This document shows positions 10,951 to 37,214 of a stretch of 64,000 nucleotides of DNA, piece after piece (the stretch's first letter is position 1; each line of letters begins with the position of its first letter). The notes below the pieces were generated by a model. The model worked only from the letters and a program-made list of their open reading frames with translations, did not search any database and was not told the origin of the DNA. The stretch lies in contig NC_053406.1 of the NCBI RefSeq assembly GCF_016859285.1, forward strand, positions 6,689,001-6,753,000. Reading direction: 5' to 3'. A program made the position numbers and the translations under genes. The DNA is from Xiphias gladius. Lineage: Eukaryota; Chordata; Actinopteri; Istiophoriformes; Xiphiidae.

Positions 10951-12866
10951 CTGGATGGTAGCTGTAGCTTCATGTTTAATGGACGGATATAACAGCAGTA
11001 TTAATCTACTTGTCAAACTCTCACCAAGGAAGTAAATTAATGTATTTCCCAAAAAGTCAAACTATTTATTTGAATTGGCTATTATAAGCTAATTTCAGCT
11101 GGAGGACAAAGATATAATGGTCATGCTCTCTGGATGTAAGCAAAGGATCAAATCGGGGGGCTCAAGGACTTCACGACAGCGATAATATAATGGTAACATA
11201 ATAATGTAAAACTCGTGACAACAAAATCATGGTTTCTTTCACATGCAACATTGCTTTGTAAAAATTCTGAATGTTTCAGCACGCAGATAATGCTATATTG
11301 TCGGTATTTAATTTTTTTAGCAAAAAAAAGAAGATATTTTTAAAACACTTACATCTTTGGTTTCTAACCTCTGCTATCTGCTATCCCGGGAGAAGAAAAG
11401 CAAATGGGCTACAACTTGGGGGTGGCACATCATGCAAATGCAGAAGATTGGTTAAACATTTAGCAGTTCATAATTTCACCAATGAAAAATAAAGACAGCA
11501 GAGACATGGTCAAATTAAATAAAAATGACATAACAACACAGCAGAGGAGGCAGCACTTGGAGCAGAATAAGGTCATCACAAAGCAGGAGCTCCTGGTGCT
11601 GGAGGGGGAGCATAATTTCCCCTTAATTGGCACAAAGTGCATGGAGGTAAAAGACCTTTTTTCAAAAAGCTACCTGATTAAAAACAAGACCTCAATCAAC
11701 TAAACAGCTGCTTATGGAAAATGCATTTGTGCATTATTTATGACACAGTAAATGCATACATAAAAAGAATAACATATAACAATTTGCACGGTATTTCATT
11801 TTATTTCTCTGTTTGATTTGTTTTTATTTAGGCATTTTAAATCTTATGGTTTCCTCAGAGTCAACTATCAAAAGAAAATCCATCACATAAATACACAGCC
11901 TATAAAATATATGTGAATGTGAACATCTGGCTCTGCTCTTGTTACAGCTAACTGATGCAGATTTACAGTACAGTATGTTACTGCTACAGATGTAGGATGA
12001 AGTCGAGGAGGACCGATAACTGCTGCTGCAGTCCCAGTGACGAGGCCTTTAGACCTTTTGTAGACTCTTGGATGGAATCAGTAGGCCAGCCAGCTGGGCT
12101 GCAGTGCCAAGTCAGTCGCTCTGGCAGTCAATCCTCTCCAGGAGCCTTATGCTCGTTGGGATACTTGACTGAAGTGACGCAGTGTCCCCAGGCATTTGAA
12201 TAATGCATGTCTGACTCTCTAAAACTGCAGCTTTTTATACTATTCTTACTGTCCCTTTGGGGATATCCTACATTCGATCTTTTGTAAGTACCTAAAAGAC
12301 AACTCCCTATTTCGTCGTCCTACGTTAGGTTATTTACAATCACCAGGTAGACCAGGTGGCGCTAAGGATGACATGATTGGGCTTTGACACACATACAAGT
12401 GGCTACGTGACACAAATTTTCGAGTTCTGCAGTTCTGGTTGGGTTATGTACTGAGTGCTCTGGGCTTGCTCTGTCATGAACTGATATCTAGGCAATTGTT
12501 ATCTAAACACCCAGTCAAGGTACTTCCCACTTGTCCAATCATCTGTGTCCACTCGGCCTCTCTGGTGTTTTGCACAGTGCTTTCACTAGCCATTTTACCA
12601 TTAAACGGCTATATTGAATCAAAATTATTATATTTCATAAAGCATATAATCAGCAACAATTTCCAAAATCATTAGTCTCATAATTCTAACTTGCGTATGA
12701 TTATCACAACATATCTATAAAACAAACATCAACATAATCATTTCATCTTATTACTCTTAAGGAGTTAATCATACAGTTTCATGGTTATATGCTGATTAAG
12801 TACTTATGTTTCTTACTTTTAGCTCATTATATCATTTTTCTGTTTAGCCTCCATCTACTCTTACTG

Positions 12867-13181
12867 TCAGTGTTCTTCCCCTTGTGGTTGTGAAACCCTT
12901 GTTGTAGTTCCCAGTTCAGGTTCTGGTGACATGTTGATGAAATAGTCGTCGGGCAACTCTGGTTCCCTCCAGTACTCTGGATTCTCAGTGGCAGAGACGG
13001 CTTGTGGAGATTCTATCTTCCTGTCTGCGGCCTCCTCTTTTGGACTTGCGTGGACTTGTTTCTCCACTTTGACTGGGCATGGCTCTTTTTTCCATGTTAG
13101 AGGCCTATAAGGTTGCCTACATCTGGTCTCATGAGGCCTGTAAGGGTCCGGTCTCATTGGCGATGAGAAGAACACAGCCAT
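12867..13181 (-). CDS. Hypothetical 104-aa ORF, possibly a real exon
   Basis: An open frame with a true ATG at 13181 and a stop at 12867, giving a hydrophilic protein rich in Pro, Glu, Lys and Arg. Its C-terminal part has an acidic aromatic stretch (ENPEYWREPELPDDYFINM). I do not recognise it. The composition is less random than neighbouring shadow ORFs and it lies in a simple-repeat-free island. It could instead be a terminal exon: an acceptor-like TTACAG lies about 45 bases inside the frame. A TAA stands directly before the ATG, and no promoter or polyadenylation signal is obvious. It may be a cytoplasmic tail exon or chance. Confidence 0.28.
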   Translation of the reverse strand: MAVFFSSPMRPDPYRPHETRCRQPYRPLTWKKEPCPVKVEKQVHASPKEEAADRKIESPQAVSATENPEYWREPELPDDYFINMSPEPELGTTTRVSQPQGEEH

Positions 13182-13808
13182 TTAACTCGAATATCACAGA
13201 ACCAAAAATATAAAGACAGATGAAACAAAATATATTAAGATTTTGTTTTTTTTTGTTTGTTCGTTTTCTTGTGACCATGAGAGAAATGTTTTGTGATATT
13301 GGCAAGGTTGTGTTCTTAGTATCAGAAAGGAATGAATGATTATGAGGCAAATTTTCATCATTTTCTTCGCACACATGCGAATACAGTTGCATACACATTG
13401 CAAAAGGCCAATGATAAAGACTTGTTATGTTGAATTTTTAAATGGATGGTGGTCAAGAGAAAACAAGAGGTGGGAAATGATTGTGTGTAGTTTTGATACG
13501 TTTGCTGACTAGACAGTAAGCCTGCCAAACCCTAACTGTCAGCGACCTTTTTTTCTAAAGATTGCTCAGAGATTGGTTATTTGTCCTTGTGAATCCCATG
13601 TAACTGTGTTAAAGTATGGATGGTTACATATGAGTTTATCATCCTGAGTGTGATCTTGCTTCAGACTTTCCACTGAGGTAGTACACTGCAGTTTTAACTG
13701 TACGTTCAACATCGCTCATATTCAAACAGGAGCGCTGTGCCAAAAAGTTTCTGTAATGGAAGTGATGGAAATGTCAAGAGTGTTGGTGGTGGGGTATAAC
13801 TGTACATG

Positions 13809-13849
13809 TGCGCGCACGCACACGGACACGCACACGCACACGCACACGC

Positions 13850-13887
<38 letters not shown>
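13809..13887. repeat. Compound (CACACG)n/(CA)n microsatellite
   Basis: CACACG-type units pass into a pure CA run. Alternating purine-pyrimidine sequence with CG steps of this kind is prone to form Z-DNA. Confidence 0.9.
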
Positions 13888-13889
<2 letters not shown>

Positions 13890-13994
13890 ATAAAACACAG
13901 ACACACAAACACACACATTGGCCGCAGCTACTGAAGAGCACCCAGGACTTACATGGAATTTGCTGTCTGAATGATGACGACTTACCCCTTCTCA

Positions 13995-14330
13995 CTCTAA
14001 TCCATTTTTGTGTCTCTGCCTATTCCTCTCCTTTTTCTCTCCTCTCTCTTTCTTCTTCTATCTACTCTTTCTTTCTTGCCTCTCTTTCCCTCCTTTCCTC
14101 TCCTTCTCCCTCTTCCTCTCTTCCCCTCTCATCACATTGTTTCCCCTCTCTTTTATTTGTTCCTCTCCTTCGTAATCTCCACTCTCTCTCCTCTCCTTCT
14201 TCCTCTACTCTCCTCTCTTTCTTTCTCTCTTCCTCTCCCCTCCCCCTTTATTTCTCTCTTCCTATCCTCACCTGTCCTTCTTCCACCTCTTGCTTCCCCC
14301 TCTCCCCTTCCTTCCTTCCTCATTGTGCAA
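13995..14330 (+). repeat. Long polypyrimidine (CT-rich) tract
   Basis: About 330 bases that are very largely C and T on the plus strand, built of degenerate CTCTCT and TTCCTC words. The Ser/Leu/Pro-rich open frames across it are composition artefacts. It ends about 290 bases before the first tagln CArG box. Confidence 0.85.
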
Positions 14331-14615
14331 AAACATTTGCACAACGTCATTTTTGACATTGTCCCTTCCCTGCAATGTGAGGTAGAACTAATACCATTGT
14401 ATTTCTCCTTTCCACATCCAGTGTCTCGTTCTCTATTTTCTCTCCAAGTCTCATCTCTACTCCTCCCTCTTGTTCTCCAGCCCCCATCCTCTCCCTCACC
14501 ATCTTGCAGCTGCCTTGAACGAGGAGGGATGTGGTGAAAGTATTTGGAGAATTCCCGCTGACCAAACCAACACTGGCTGGCTGCTGTCTCCCTCCTCTAC
14601 ATGGAACAGCTCTAC

Positions 14616-14625
14616 CCAAATAAGG
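14616..14625 (+). promoter_or_regulatory. Distal CArG box (SRF site) of tagln
   Basis: CCAAATAAGG exactly matches the CC(A/T)6GG serum response factor consensus. It lies about 250 bases before the likely start site. Mammalian SM22-alpha promoters also carry two CArG boxes within about 300 bases of the start, required for smooth muscle expression. Confidence 0.8.
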
Positions 14626-14696
14626 CTGGGCTTTTTAACTAGACGTGAGGCTAAGAGACGCACAGGCAGGGAGAGGGAGCTGCTGAAAGGCCATGC

Positions 14697-14706
14697 CCTT
14701 TTAAGG
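14697..14706 (+). promoter_or_regulatory. Proximal CArG box (SRF site) of tagln
   Basis: CCTTTTAAGG is a second perfect CC(A/T)6GG match, 81 bases after the first. A one-mismatch third copy (CCTTTTAAGC) lies at 14838-14847, where it could also serve as the TATA-like element. Confidence 0.82.
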
Positions 14707-14869
14707 ATGAAGTTTCCTTTTTCACTGCCCCTCGGTCCCTCCTATTCCTCCTTCCTACTCCCTCCTCCCTCCTTCCCTCCCTCCCTTTCTCTCTCTCTCT
14801 AGGTAGACTGTAGTGAAGTCATCTTGCCTCATCTGCTCCTTTTAAGCCGGCATTTTTGAGAGGGAGGTC

Positions 14870-14964
14870 CCTGGGAGGCATATACAAACACTCAGTCAAG
14901 CATCCACGCTCACCCCACAAACTGCACTAGTGGCCAGCAGAGAACTGACCTATTCCTTCACACG
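14870..14964 (+). other. tagln: Non-coding first exon of tagln (5' limit approximate)
   Basis: The sequence ends in the donor CACACG|GTGAGT at 14964/14965. Coding exon 2 has an acceptor nine bases before its ATG, so an upstream leader exon is needed. Known TAGLN genes have a non-coding exon 1 followed by a long intron, as here. The 5' boundary is inferred from the TATA-like TTTTAAG at 14840-14846. Confidence 0.6.
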
Positions 14965-17900
14965 GTGAGTATACTTTTCTTGTATTCCACATATGGGATA
15001 AAGCTGCTGAAGTGGATCTGGTACAGTCAGTAAGACAAACCGGCTGTGGCTTGTCAACAGGCCATCACCTTATAGATTAGTCAGTCAGTACTTTTGAAGC
15101 ATGAGGCCTATCAAGCTTCTTAACAAAAAAAAAAAAAAAAAATGCATCTGTCTGCACTACACATATTTGAATATAAAATGACATTAGCAGACGTAGTCAT
15201 TTCAAATACGAGCAATGTAATCAGTCAAAGGTTAAAAGGAGAGGTCTGTATGCAAATACACACCTTAAGATGTATCTGTGCTTGATCTGTGCATGAGTGA
15301 AATAGTTAAGCAATGGTTATCACATTCAGTATATATAGAATATCAAAGGTTATTTAATATATGTAAGTATGAGTTTTCCTAAAGTTATCTCTGTGGATGA
15401 TGATATCTTCTGTTTGAGTTACTGTTGCGTCCAGTACTGTGTGGATGTATCTGTCGGTAAAAATAGTTAATTTCATTGTGGTAGATCAGATATTATTCAC
15501 TTGTTCTGTATAATAATAATTATCACTTAAAACTGCCGTTTTGATATGGAGTCTGGTTGAACTCATGCTGTCTGCTTTTTATTGTGTTTTCTACATATAT
15601 TGACAGATAATTGTCTCATTGCAAATTGACTTACAAATTACTGCTTACCCTTAATACGATTCAGATGTTATTTGAGAGTTAATATGTTTTCCATGTGGAG
15701 AAAGGAGCAGAGAGGTGAGCCAGACAGTGTTGCACATCTTAGTCAGCGAACATTCTTTTATTTGCACAAGCAAATGCTCCACTGCCATACATGGGCTTTG
15801 GAGGCATGAGTTCACAAGGCATGAAAGGACATCACACTTCCTAATGGGGGTACAGATGCAGAGAGACTAGCAGGTATAACAAAATATTTCATAAAGGCAG
15901 ATACATTGTGAGAGACATGCAGAAATAGATTGTCTCCACAGAGAGCATTTAAACTCATCCGAACTTTCATTCTCTGTTCATTAACATGGGTGTTTTATAT
16001 CAGAAAACTACTGTGAAGTCTAAGAGCTTGCTTTGATGTTTGGACTGACGATAACTAATGAATCATTAAAGATGGCAGCGCACCCAGTGGTTCCAGTAAA
16101 ACCAGGCCAGCAGTGGCAAAACGGAAGAACCAGTGGGCAGTGCGGCTTCTAAGCAGCAGCAACAGGGGCAGATAACACTATCTACACTGCCAATCCGGTG
16201 GCAGCACATAAACAAAGCCGAGCACGGAGGCACAGTAGTTTATAAAGCCAGGAACTAACCACAACCATGTAGAGGTGCAGGGGCTCTGGTAATGAGCTCA
16301 ATGAGACAGCACTATCTACACCTCAGTCAGTAGAAATACATTGGTTCAGTCACACAGCAGCTATAAAGTTTGTCAGAATAATCAGAACCATGAAGGGTCT
16401 TGGCAGCAGTTTCTGTAAATGCTTTCGGTGCTAATAAAAGTCAAAGCGAAGCTGCATTTTTCTGTGCAGCTGGCATAAAGCAGAGCCATGTAGCAAAAGA
16501 GCTCTGACAACATAGTCAAACTACAGTACATCAGCTAACAGGGAGAACATCCTTCAACCAGATGACTCAACGGACATCAACACTGCTGAACTGTACTTCA
16601 GTAGAGATGCCTAATCTAACCAGGCGTTAGTTTCTTTATGACTAACCCAAACTTCTAACAACTCCTAATGCTGAGGAATAAAATTATTCAGTGACTATCA
16701 TCCTTAAAATTATTCAGTGACAGAGTGACTATTTTTTGAACACATCATTTGAATTCATACCAAATCATTATATGGTGGTTAGCTGATAAACTGTAGAGGA
16801 GGCAAGGCTGCATGACGCCACATCCCCTCAGGCGGCCACAGTTGCCAGAGCCCTCATTCTGGTTTCCTGTTCTGGCATTAGGCAGATTTACCATGGTAAT
16901 AGAGAAACAGAGGCGGAAAAACACAAGATGGATGGATGGAAGGACGGAGGTAATGAAGTCATGTTTGTGGGATACAGCGCTTTGGGAATTTCGAGAGGAG
17001 GCATTATAGGCTTTCTTTTACTTGAAACCTGTGGTTTTATCCCATTTTTGTCCTGATTTTTCCTAATTTTCCCTTTTGTATTGTCGTCTTTTCTCTTTAT
17101 TTTTCATGTTTGAGGCTATTCCTTTTATTTTTTTTCCTCACTCACTTTTTTTGTAAAGCTTTAACTAAATCTTTTTAGTTGACATTTAGCAGCACTAGTT
17201 GTAGCAGGTGTAGTAGTTGTAGTAGGCCATAGTTGCGAGGACAGGTTTTATGCATGAATAGTTGGGTTTTTGTCCTAGCCAGGAGGAATGGCTGTTAATA
17301 CAGGAACAAAGTTGTATCGGCAGTAGCAGTAAAAGTAGCAAAAGTTGCTTTTGTACTCCTGAAACTGTACTAGCAGCAGCAGTAATTGCGCTTTTTTTAC
17401 TTGTAGCAGGAGTAGTTGCAGAAACAGTAGTCGTAATGCCATGGAAAGTTGCAGAATTAAATGTAGCATCCCTTGGTTGATAGATAGCTCATGCTGTAGG
17501 TTGTTTACCGAATATGCAGTATTATAGAGAGTTTGCAAAAGAATGTTTTTAATAAATGCCACGTGAACACGGCCTTAAAGAGAGGCATAAAGACAGCACA
17601 GAAGTTTATTTATCTGATCATCCAGAGTTATTGGTCCTGGGCCAGGTCCCAAGCATAACAACAGGTCCCTGGATACATATAAATACCAAACATAGAGACC
17701 CGGCCCTAACAGACTTCTGTTCTCTTCTCTTCTCTTGTCGTCTTCTCTGGACAAGACACGAGAAGGCACTGAGTGCACAATATGGTGAACATAGCTTCTA
17801 TTTCTTTCCCTACAAAGAGTGTAGTGTGGGTGATTTGCAATTGCGGTCCAGAGAGTAGTTCATGAGGCTAAGAACTAAAGGCTTCCAATGGCAAAATAAG

Positions 17901-20146
17901 GAGTTAACGGCATACCAGACAAACATTACTCTGTAATAATGATTATATAATGACGCATGTCAGTGGGACATATAAAAAGGGTATGAGTGTGTGTGTTTGC
18001 CCGAGCAAGAGACAAAGATAAAATATAGTATCTGAACTTGTGGTTGTATATAAGTGAGCGTGTTGCCCATCATGTGCATTTGGTTTCTTACGGCCTGGAA
18101 AATGACTGCAGGGAATGCAAAGAATATTAAACAGCGTTGGTGGTAACACTCTGCGGACAGTTCTGGGCAGGAATCCATTAATGTCGTTGGCAAGCAGACT
18201 CTAATATGCAGACATGCAGCATATCTATTTACAGAGGTGGAACAAGTATATGAATGCTTTTTTTAGTAGTACCACAAGGGGAAAAAATACTTCACTTCAA
18301 TTAAGTCCTGCATTAAAACAAATATTTTACTCACTGTTAGTAAAAGTAATATGTAAAAGCATTAAAATGTACTTGGGTATCCAAAGTAGAAGTACCTACA
18401 GCACTCACTGAGAATATCTATAATCAATCTTTTTAAAATAAAAATTGATCAGATGACTATGGTAATGGGAAAGGAGTCACATCTTGTGATAATTATGAAC
18501 AGACTTTTCAGTTCCCTTCAGCTCTATGAGGCATTTTAGTGTCTTTCAGCTCATAGTTTTACGACTCTCATCAGGCTATTCGGGCCACAGAAGACAGCTG
18601 TTTTTAGTGAAAAGGCTCTTATAAACCCACTGTACACTACCTGCCCCGCACAATCAGGAGACAGACACACTTAGCAACTAGGTTTTGACCAGCTAAAGAG
18701 ACAGGTATTTCCCTTAGAAGTTGGTGGAGACCAAAAAAAAATGTTGGACTTGTATTCATCAAGTGGACACAAACATCACTTTAACTAATGTCTCTTTGAT
18801 GTGTAAATAGGCATGCTAACAAATTGAGAATTGAGAATATGCCAGCGTTGTTTTCACACCTTGGTTCCGCCGTCATACTCCAGGTTTAAGTTTACTTTCT
18901 GATTAAACCCTTGTATCTCCAGTCCTAGGTTAGTTGAAGAAGAAAGGGATGGAAAGGAAAAAGGAGGGAAGGATGCAAGGGAACAAAGGAGAAAAAAGGG
19001 AAACGAAGAAAGAAATAAAGATAGAGCAAAGAAAGGACAAAACAAAAGTATAAAAATAGATTACTAGTTACTTTCCATCTCTGTCAGTGTATGTACTTGT
19101 TGTTAGTAGCTTGTACACAAACCTTATGATGAGACAAGCTTAGTTAATTGTTGCCATGGTAAATCTGATTCCCCATCCTATGCCAGAGTTGAGCATCCTC
19201 CAGTCAACTTCCGGGTTTAACCTTTAACATTTGAACTTTGAACCTCCCCAGGAACAGAAAGTTGAAGTGACCTGACATCAAGATGGCAACAAAGGTTGGA
19301 TGGTGCAGACAGCACTTTGATATGGGTTTTGCACTTGGCTGTTGGCCCTAAGGCAATACAGAAGCATAAAACAAAAGAAAAAAAAAGTGCTGGCAGTGAC
19401 ATGTGTGTATGTGTTGGCAGAGACCAAAGCAGAGAAAGAGAATGTGTGTGTAAAAAGAAAAAAATATGCAAAAAATAATCTGGCTTAAATAGAGCTCCAA
19501 TTGTACACCACTTTGCCTCAGACACAGGTCCTGATAGGGCCAAATGGTGTGCCTTAGGAGACACAACGCTGTTAATGCCACTATTCTGAGAAAGGTATTC
19601 AAATTAAGTGCTGAGCATTTACGCTTATATACACGCTTTTTACATGCATGCCTTTAATGTTTGTATTGGTGTAAGTTATATACAGTATATGCGTGAAAGG
19701 GGTATCTGTCTTTGTAAGTGAATATGCCTTCATCTAGATTATTCACAAACCAATGCATGTTTGTGCATATAGGATATGTTCAAATTTTACTGCAATTTGA
19801 AAAATTTGGGGTGTCTTATACTGCCTACAAACAATTATTCTGGACTAAATGGTAGTTGTGCTGGGATGTTAATTAACAAGAAAACAGTAAGTTTATAAAA
19901 ATCCTTCATGAATACAAACATTGCTGTAAATTGTCAAGATGGGAGATAAGGATGATAGCAGTGAAAATCACTTACTCAGATTTCTGTCTTTCTCCAGAGA
20001 TGATATTTCCCAACATTTTTTATTTTATTTGACTGTCTCCTTTTTTCACTGTATTCCTCTTGTCTCCTTCCCCACTCACCCATATACCTCCACTTTTTGT
20101 CCCTCTTTTCATTCTATCTCTCCACCTCTCTCAACTCACCTCTCAG
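14965..20146 (+). other. tagln intron 1, 5.2 kb
   Basis: No additional gene was recognised inside. It contains a poly-A run near 15125, a GTAGTAG-rich patch around 17190-17240, a TTCTC repeat near 17715-17740, and no exon-like conserved frames. Smooth muscle genes often keep enhancers in intron 1, but I found no perfect CArG box in the parts I scanned. Confidence 0.5.
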
Positions 20147-20155
20147 GGAGTTGGC

Positions 20156-21167
<1,012 letters not shown>

Positions 21168-21448
21168 AATCACTGAGCCCACAGATACCCACAACCTCTG
21201 CAGTCCCCGATACCCTCTTAGAGCCTGTAAGCGTCTAACCAGCCCACTACAACTCCCTTTTCATCATAAAGCCTTTTCTGCTTTAGAACTTTCTTTAGTT
21301 ACTTTCTAAGTTTCCCCTCCTCCCTAATCTTGACACTTGCCCCATACCCCTTACGTAGATGCTTGCACTGGTGACCATTGCAGAGCTCACCATGCTTTGT
21401 CCTTCCCACTGCAGTTAGGACCAGTGCAACTGAATGTTTGAAGTCTTG

Positions 21449-21454
21449 AATAAA
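21449..21454 (+). terminator. Candidate polyadenylation signal of tagln
   Basis: AATAAA about 280 bases after the tagln stop codon. It lies 1.4 kb from the converging pcsk7 signal, so on these signals the two transcripts need not overlap. Confidence 0.55.
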
Positions 21455-22169
21455 TAGTAACCATAAAAATAACCAGTTAATTGCCTTGGAAGTAAAAACA
21501 CCAAGATGACGATGTGACAAGTCTTGTTGTTCCTTCTTAATATGAAACAGCACTCATATTACAGATAACTGACGACTGTCTCATCTGATACATAACAAAT
21601 GTCTGAATTTACGGCACCAGTTTCCTACATTTTAAAAATATTGGTTCTGGATTCTGACTCAAAGATTGATTTATTTATGTAACTCACAGAAGGGACATTC
21701 TTTTCAATTTGAGTGGCCACACAACCCCTGGCATACCAGTACTCCTTAATTTTACTGTTACAGTACTGTTCATTACCTACCACTTCCCACAATATTTTTG
21801 TACATTGTCTTATTAAATAATGACTTTGAAATATATCTCTGAATTGACTTTCTGATTCTTGGTATTTCCGTTTTGCCATTTGGGGAAATTGGAAAAAGTA
21901 TCTTGCAATGTTGAAACATAGGTGGGTCATCACTACTTATATTTTAAAGAATAGGTTCAGAGTTTTTTTTCATGTCTGTCTTAAATGATACTCACATGCC
22001 CATGTGTACATTGCGAATGTGAAAAATGGTGGGAAAAATCCACAGTCCTTCCGGTTCCTTCTGTACAAATCTGCATGCCAATCTCTTGCATTGAAGATGC
22101 TCCAAGAAGGGATCTCTTCACAGCCAAAATGATTGTAAAACCAGTGCAGTTTTATTGTGTCAATGTAAT

Positions 22170-22470
22170 TGTACCTCTCTTTGTTTTTTAGCCACTAGTG
22201 ATGTGGTTCTGAGGATGGCAATGTCAATACCATGCTGCTAATTCTTTACTTTATGACCAAATATCTGCAAAATGCATGATATTCCCAACAACTCTAGCTT
22301 CCCTTTGTGTTTAGTGCTAATTAGCACATGTTAGCACACTAACAGGCTAAAGCAAGATGGAGAACATTGTAAACATTATACCTGCTCAACCGTCTGAAAT
22401 GCTCACATTAATATTTAGCTCCTAGCATTACTGTGGATAAATACAGTATCACACCGATGTTGTCTCCTAG
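22170..22470. mobile_element. Old non-autonomous repeat fragment, copy 1
   Basis: Contains the words GCTAATTAGCA, TTAGCACACTAACA, GATGGAGAACATTGTAAACATTA and ACCTGCT. They match, in order, a second stretch at 26350-26560. Such TTAGCATGCTAAC-rich copies are common in fish introns. The boundaries are approximate, and I cannot assign the superfamily. Confidence 0.5.
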
Positions 22471-22899
22471 TCTAACACAGCAAGAAAATCTTGTTAATAT
22501 CCTTGTTTGGGTTTAAATTATTTATTTATTCTGCCATTTTTACCATCTTGGATGAATTTCTTCCTATACCACATGTACAGGCACCACTATACATTACACC
22601 TGCTATGGTGATGGTAGCTTTTAGCTCAAAGCTCTACTGTGCTGAAGTACGGTCTCACAGAGCCGTTAGCAAGGCTAGACGTTTGCGTTAAAAAATCTTG
22701 TTAAAATTTTTTTTGTCAGTTTTTCCATCTTAGGTACATTCTTTGCTATACCACACACAGAAACCACAATCTTCATACCACCGTACTTATTGGCAACTAA
22801 CAGTTATAATAATATTGTGAGTTGCACAGATTTCCAAAGTGTAACTGTGTTTCATAAACCCTAAAAAAAAAAATCTAAGAGATTTTCAGTCAACAGTCT

Positions 22900-22905
22900 T
22901 TTATT
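22900..22905 (-). terminator. Polyadenylation signal of pcsk7
   Basis: TTTATT on the plus strand reads AATAAA on the minus strand, about 970 bases after the pcsk7 stop. Minor alternative signals cannot be excluded. Confidence 0.55.
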
Positions 22906-23597
22906 ATCATTCACATCACCTGTGACTTGCACAGCAAAACACAGTTTCAGCCTTCACCCCAAACATTCCTTTACATTAAAAAATTAAACTCTTTAATACA
23001 TCCTTAAAAACACTTTGTACAAATCATTAAACACAACTGGTATATATCTGTACAGCAGGCACACATTGTGTATATATTACACTTTATATATAAAAAAAAA
23101 AAAAATACATATGCAAATCCAAAACTTGAAAATTCCACTTCAAGTTTATTTCAGTAGTTGAGTGATAACCCTCAAATAACCCCAGACTTAAAAAGCAAAC
23201 AACACCTAAGAAAATAAATCATATTCTTTAAAATACCATACCCTCTTAAAACCTCACATTTGAGGACACTTCTTCATGGAAGACCTTGCAAATTACAAGC
23301 ACCCCCACTCATGTCACAACACACACAGGGCATGCTCACTCACTCACACATCAGATTTGTACCTTTTTCTTGGTTTAAAGATCCCTCAGGGGCATCCCAT
23401 CAACCTGTAAGCTCAGTTCTTCTGTGGGTGCACATACAGACAAGCCTGTATACACACTTTCACACATGCAAACATGCAATTATACAGGTCCCTCTCCAGT
23501 TCATGCCTGAACCTTACTCTAACTTAAACCTAACTCTGTTGGGAATTTTAACCCCAGGACTGGCAAAATACCCACACTTTTGAAGGACAGGTGTACA

Positions 23598-23648
23598 ACA
23601 CACACACGCACGCACATACGCACGCACGCACGCACGCACACGCACACG
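23598..23648. repeat. (CACG)n/(CA)n microsatellite in the pcsk7 3'UTR
   Basis: A CACGCACG-type tandem repeat lies between the pcsk7 stop codon (23876) and its polyadenylation signal, so it would be transcribed as a GU-rich run. Confidence 0.8.
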
Positions 23649-23875
23649 TACAGATTTTCAGACAAGGCCATATGTTTGGGGAATGCAGAGGACAAAGAGT
23701 CCACTCTTAGTTTAAGTTTATCTGCAGTCCGTTCTGTGACACCCCATCACCACAGTTAATGTTGACAGGTCTCAGAAGTAGTAGAAGAGTCTGGGTGGGT
23801 GGGGAGGAGAGCGTAAAAAGCCTGAGACGTCCCATGAGCACATGAGAGATTTTAGACCCATCGTCTGGCTCACTG

Positions 23876-37214
<13,339 letters not shown>

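Larger units (their letters stand above)
10140..12860. other. Gene-free stretch rich in simple repeats
   Basis: No exon with family resemblance was found on either strand. It contains CA-rich patches near 10470-10550, a hairpin (10721-10761) and an AGCTA repeat (10911-10950). Confidence 0.55.

Noticed and set aside
13808-14537. Two plus-strand frames rich in Ser, Leu and Pro
   Set aside because: They are translations of CA and CT simple repeats with no splice or start context.
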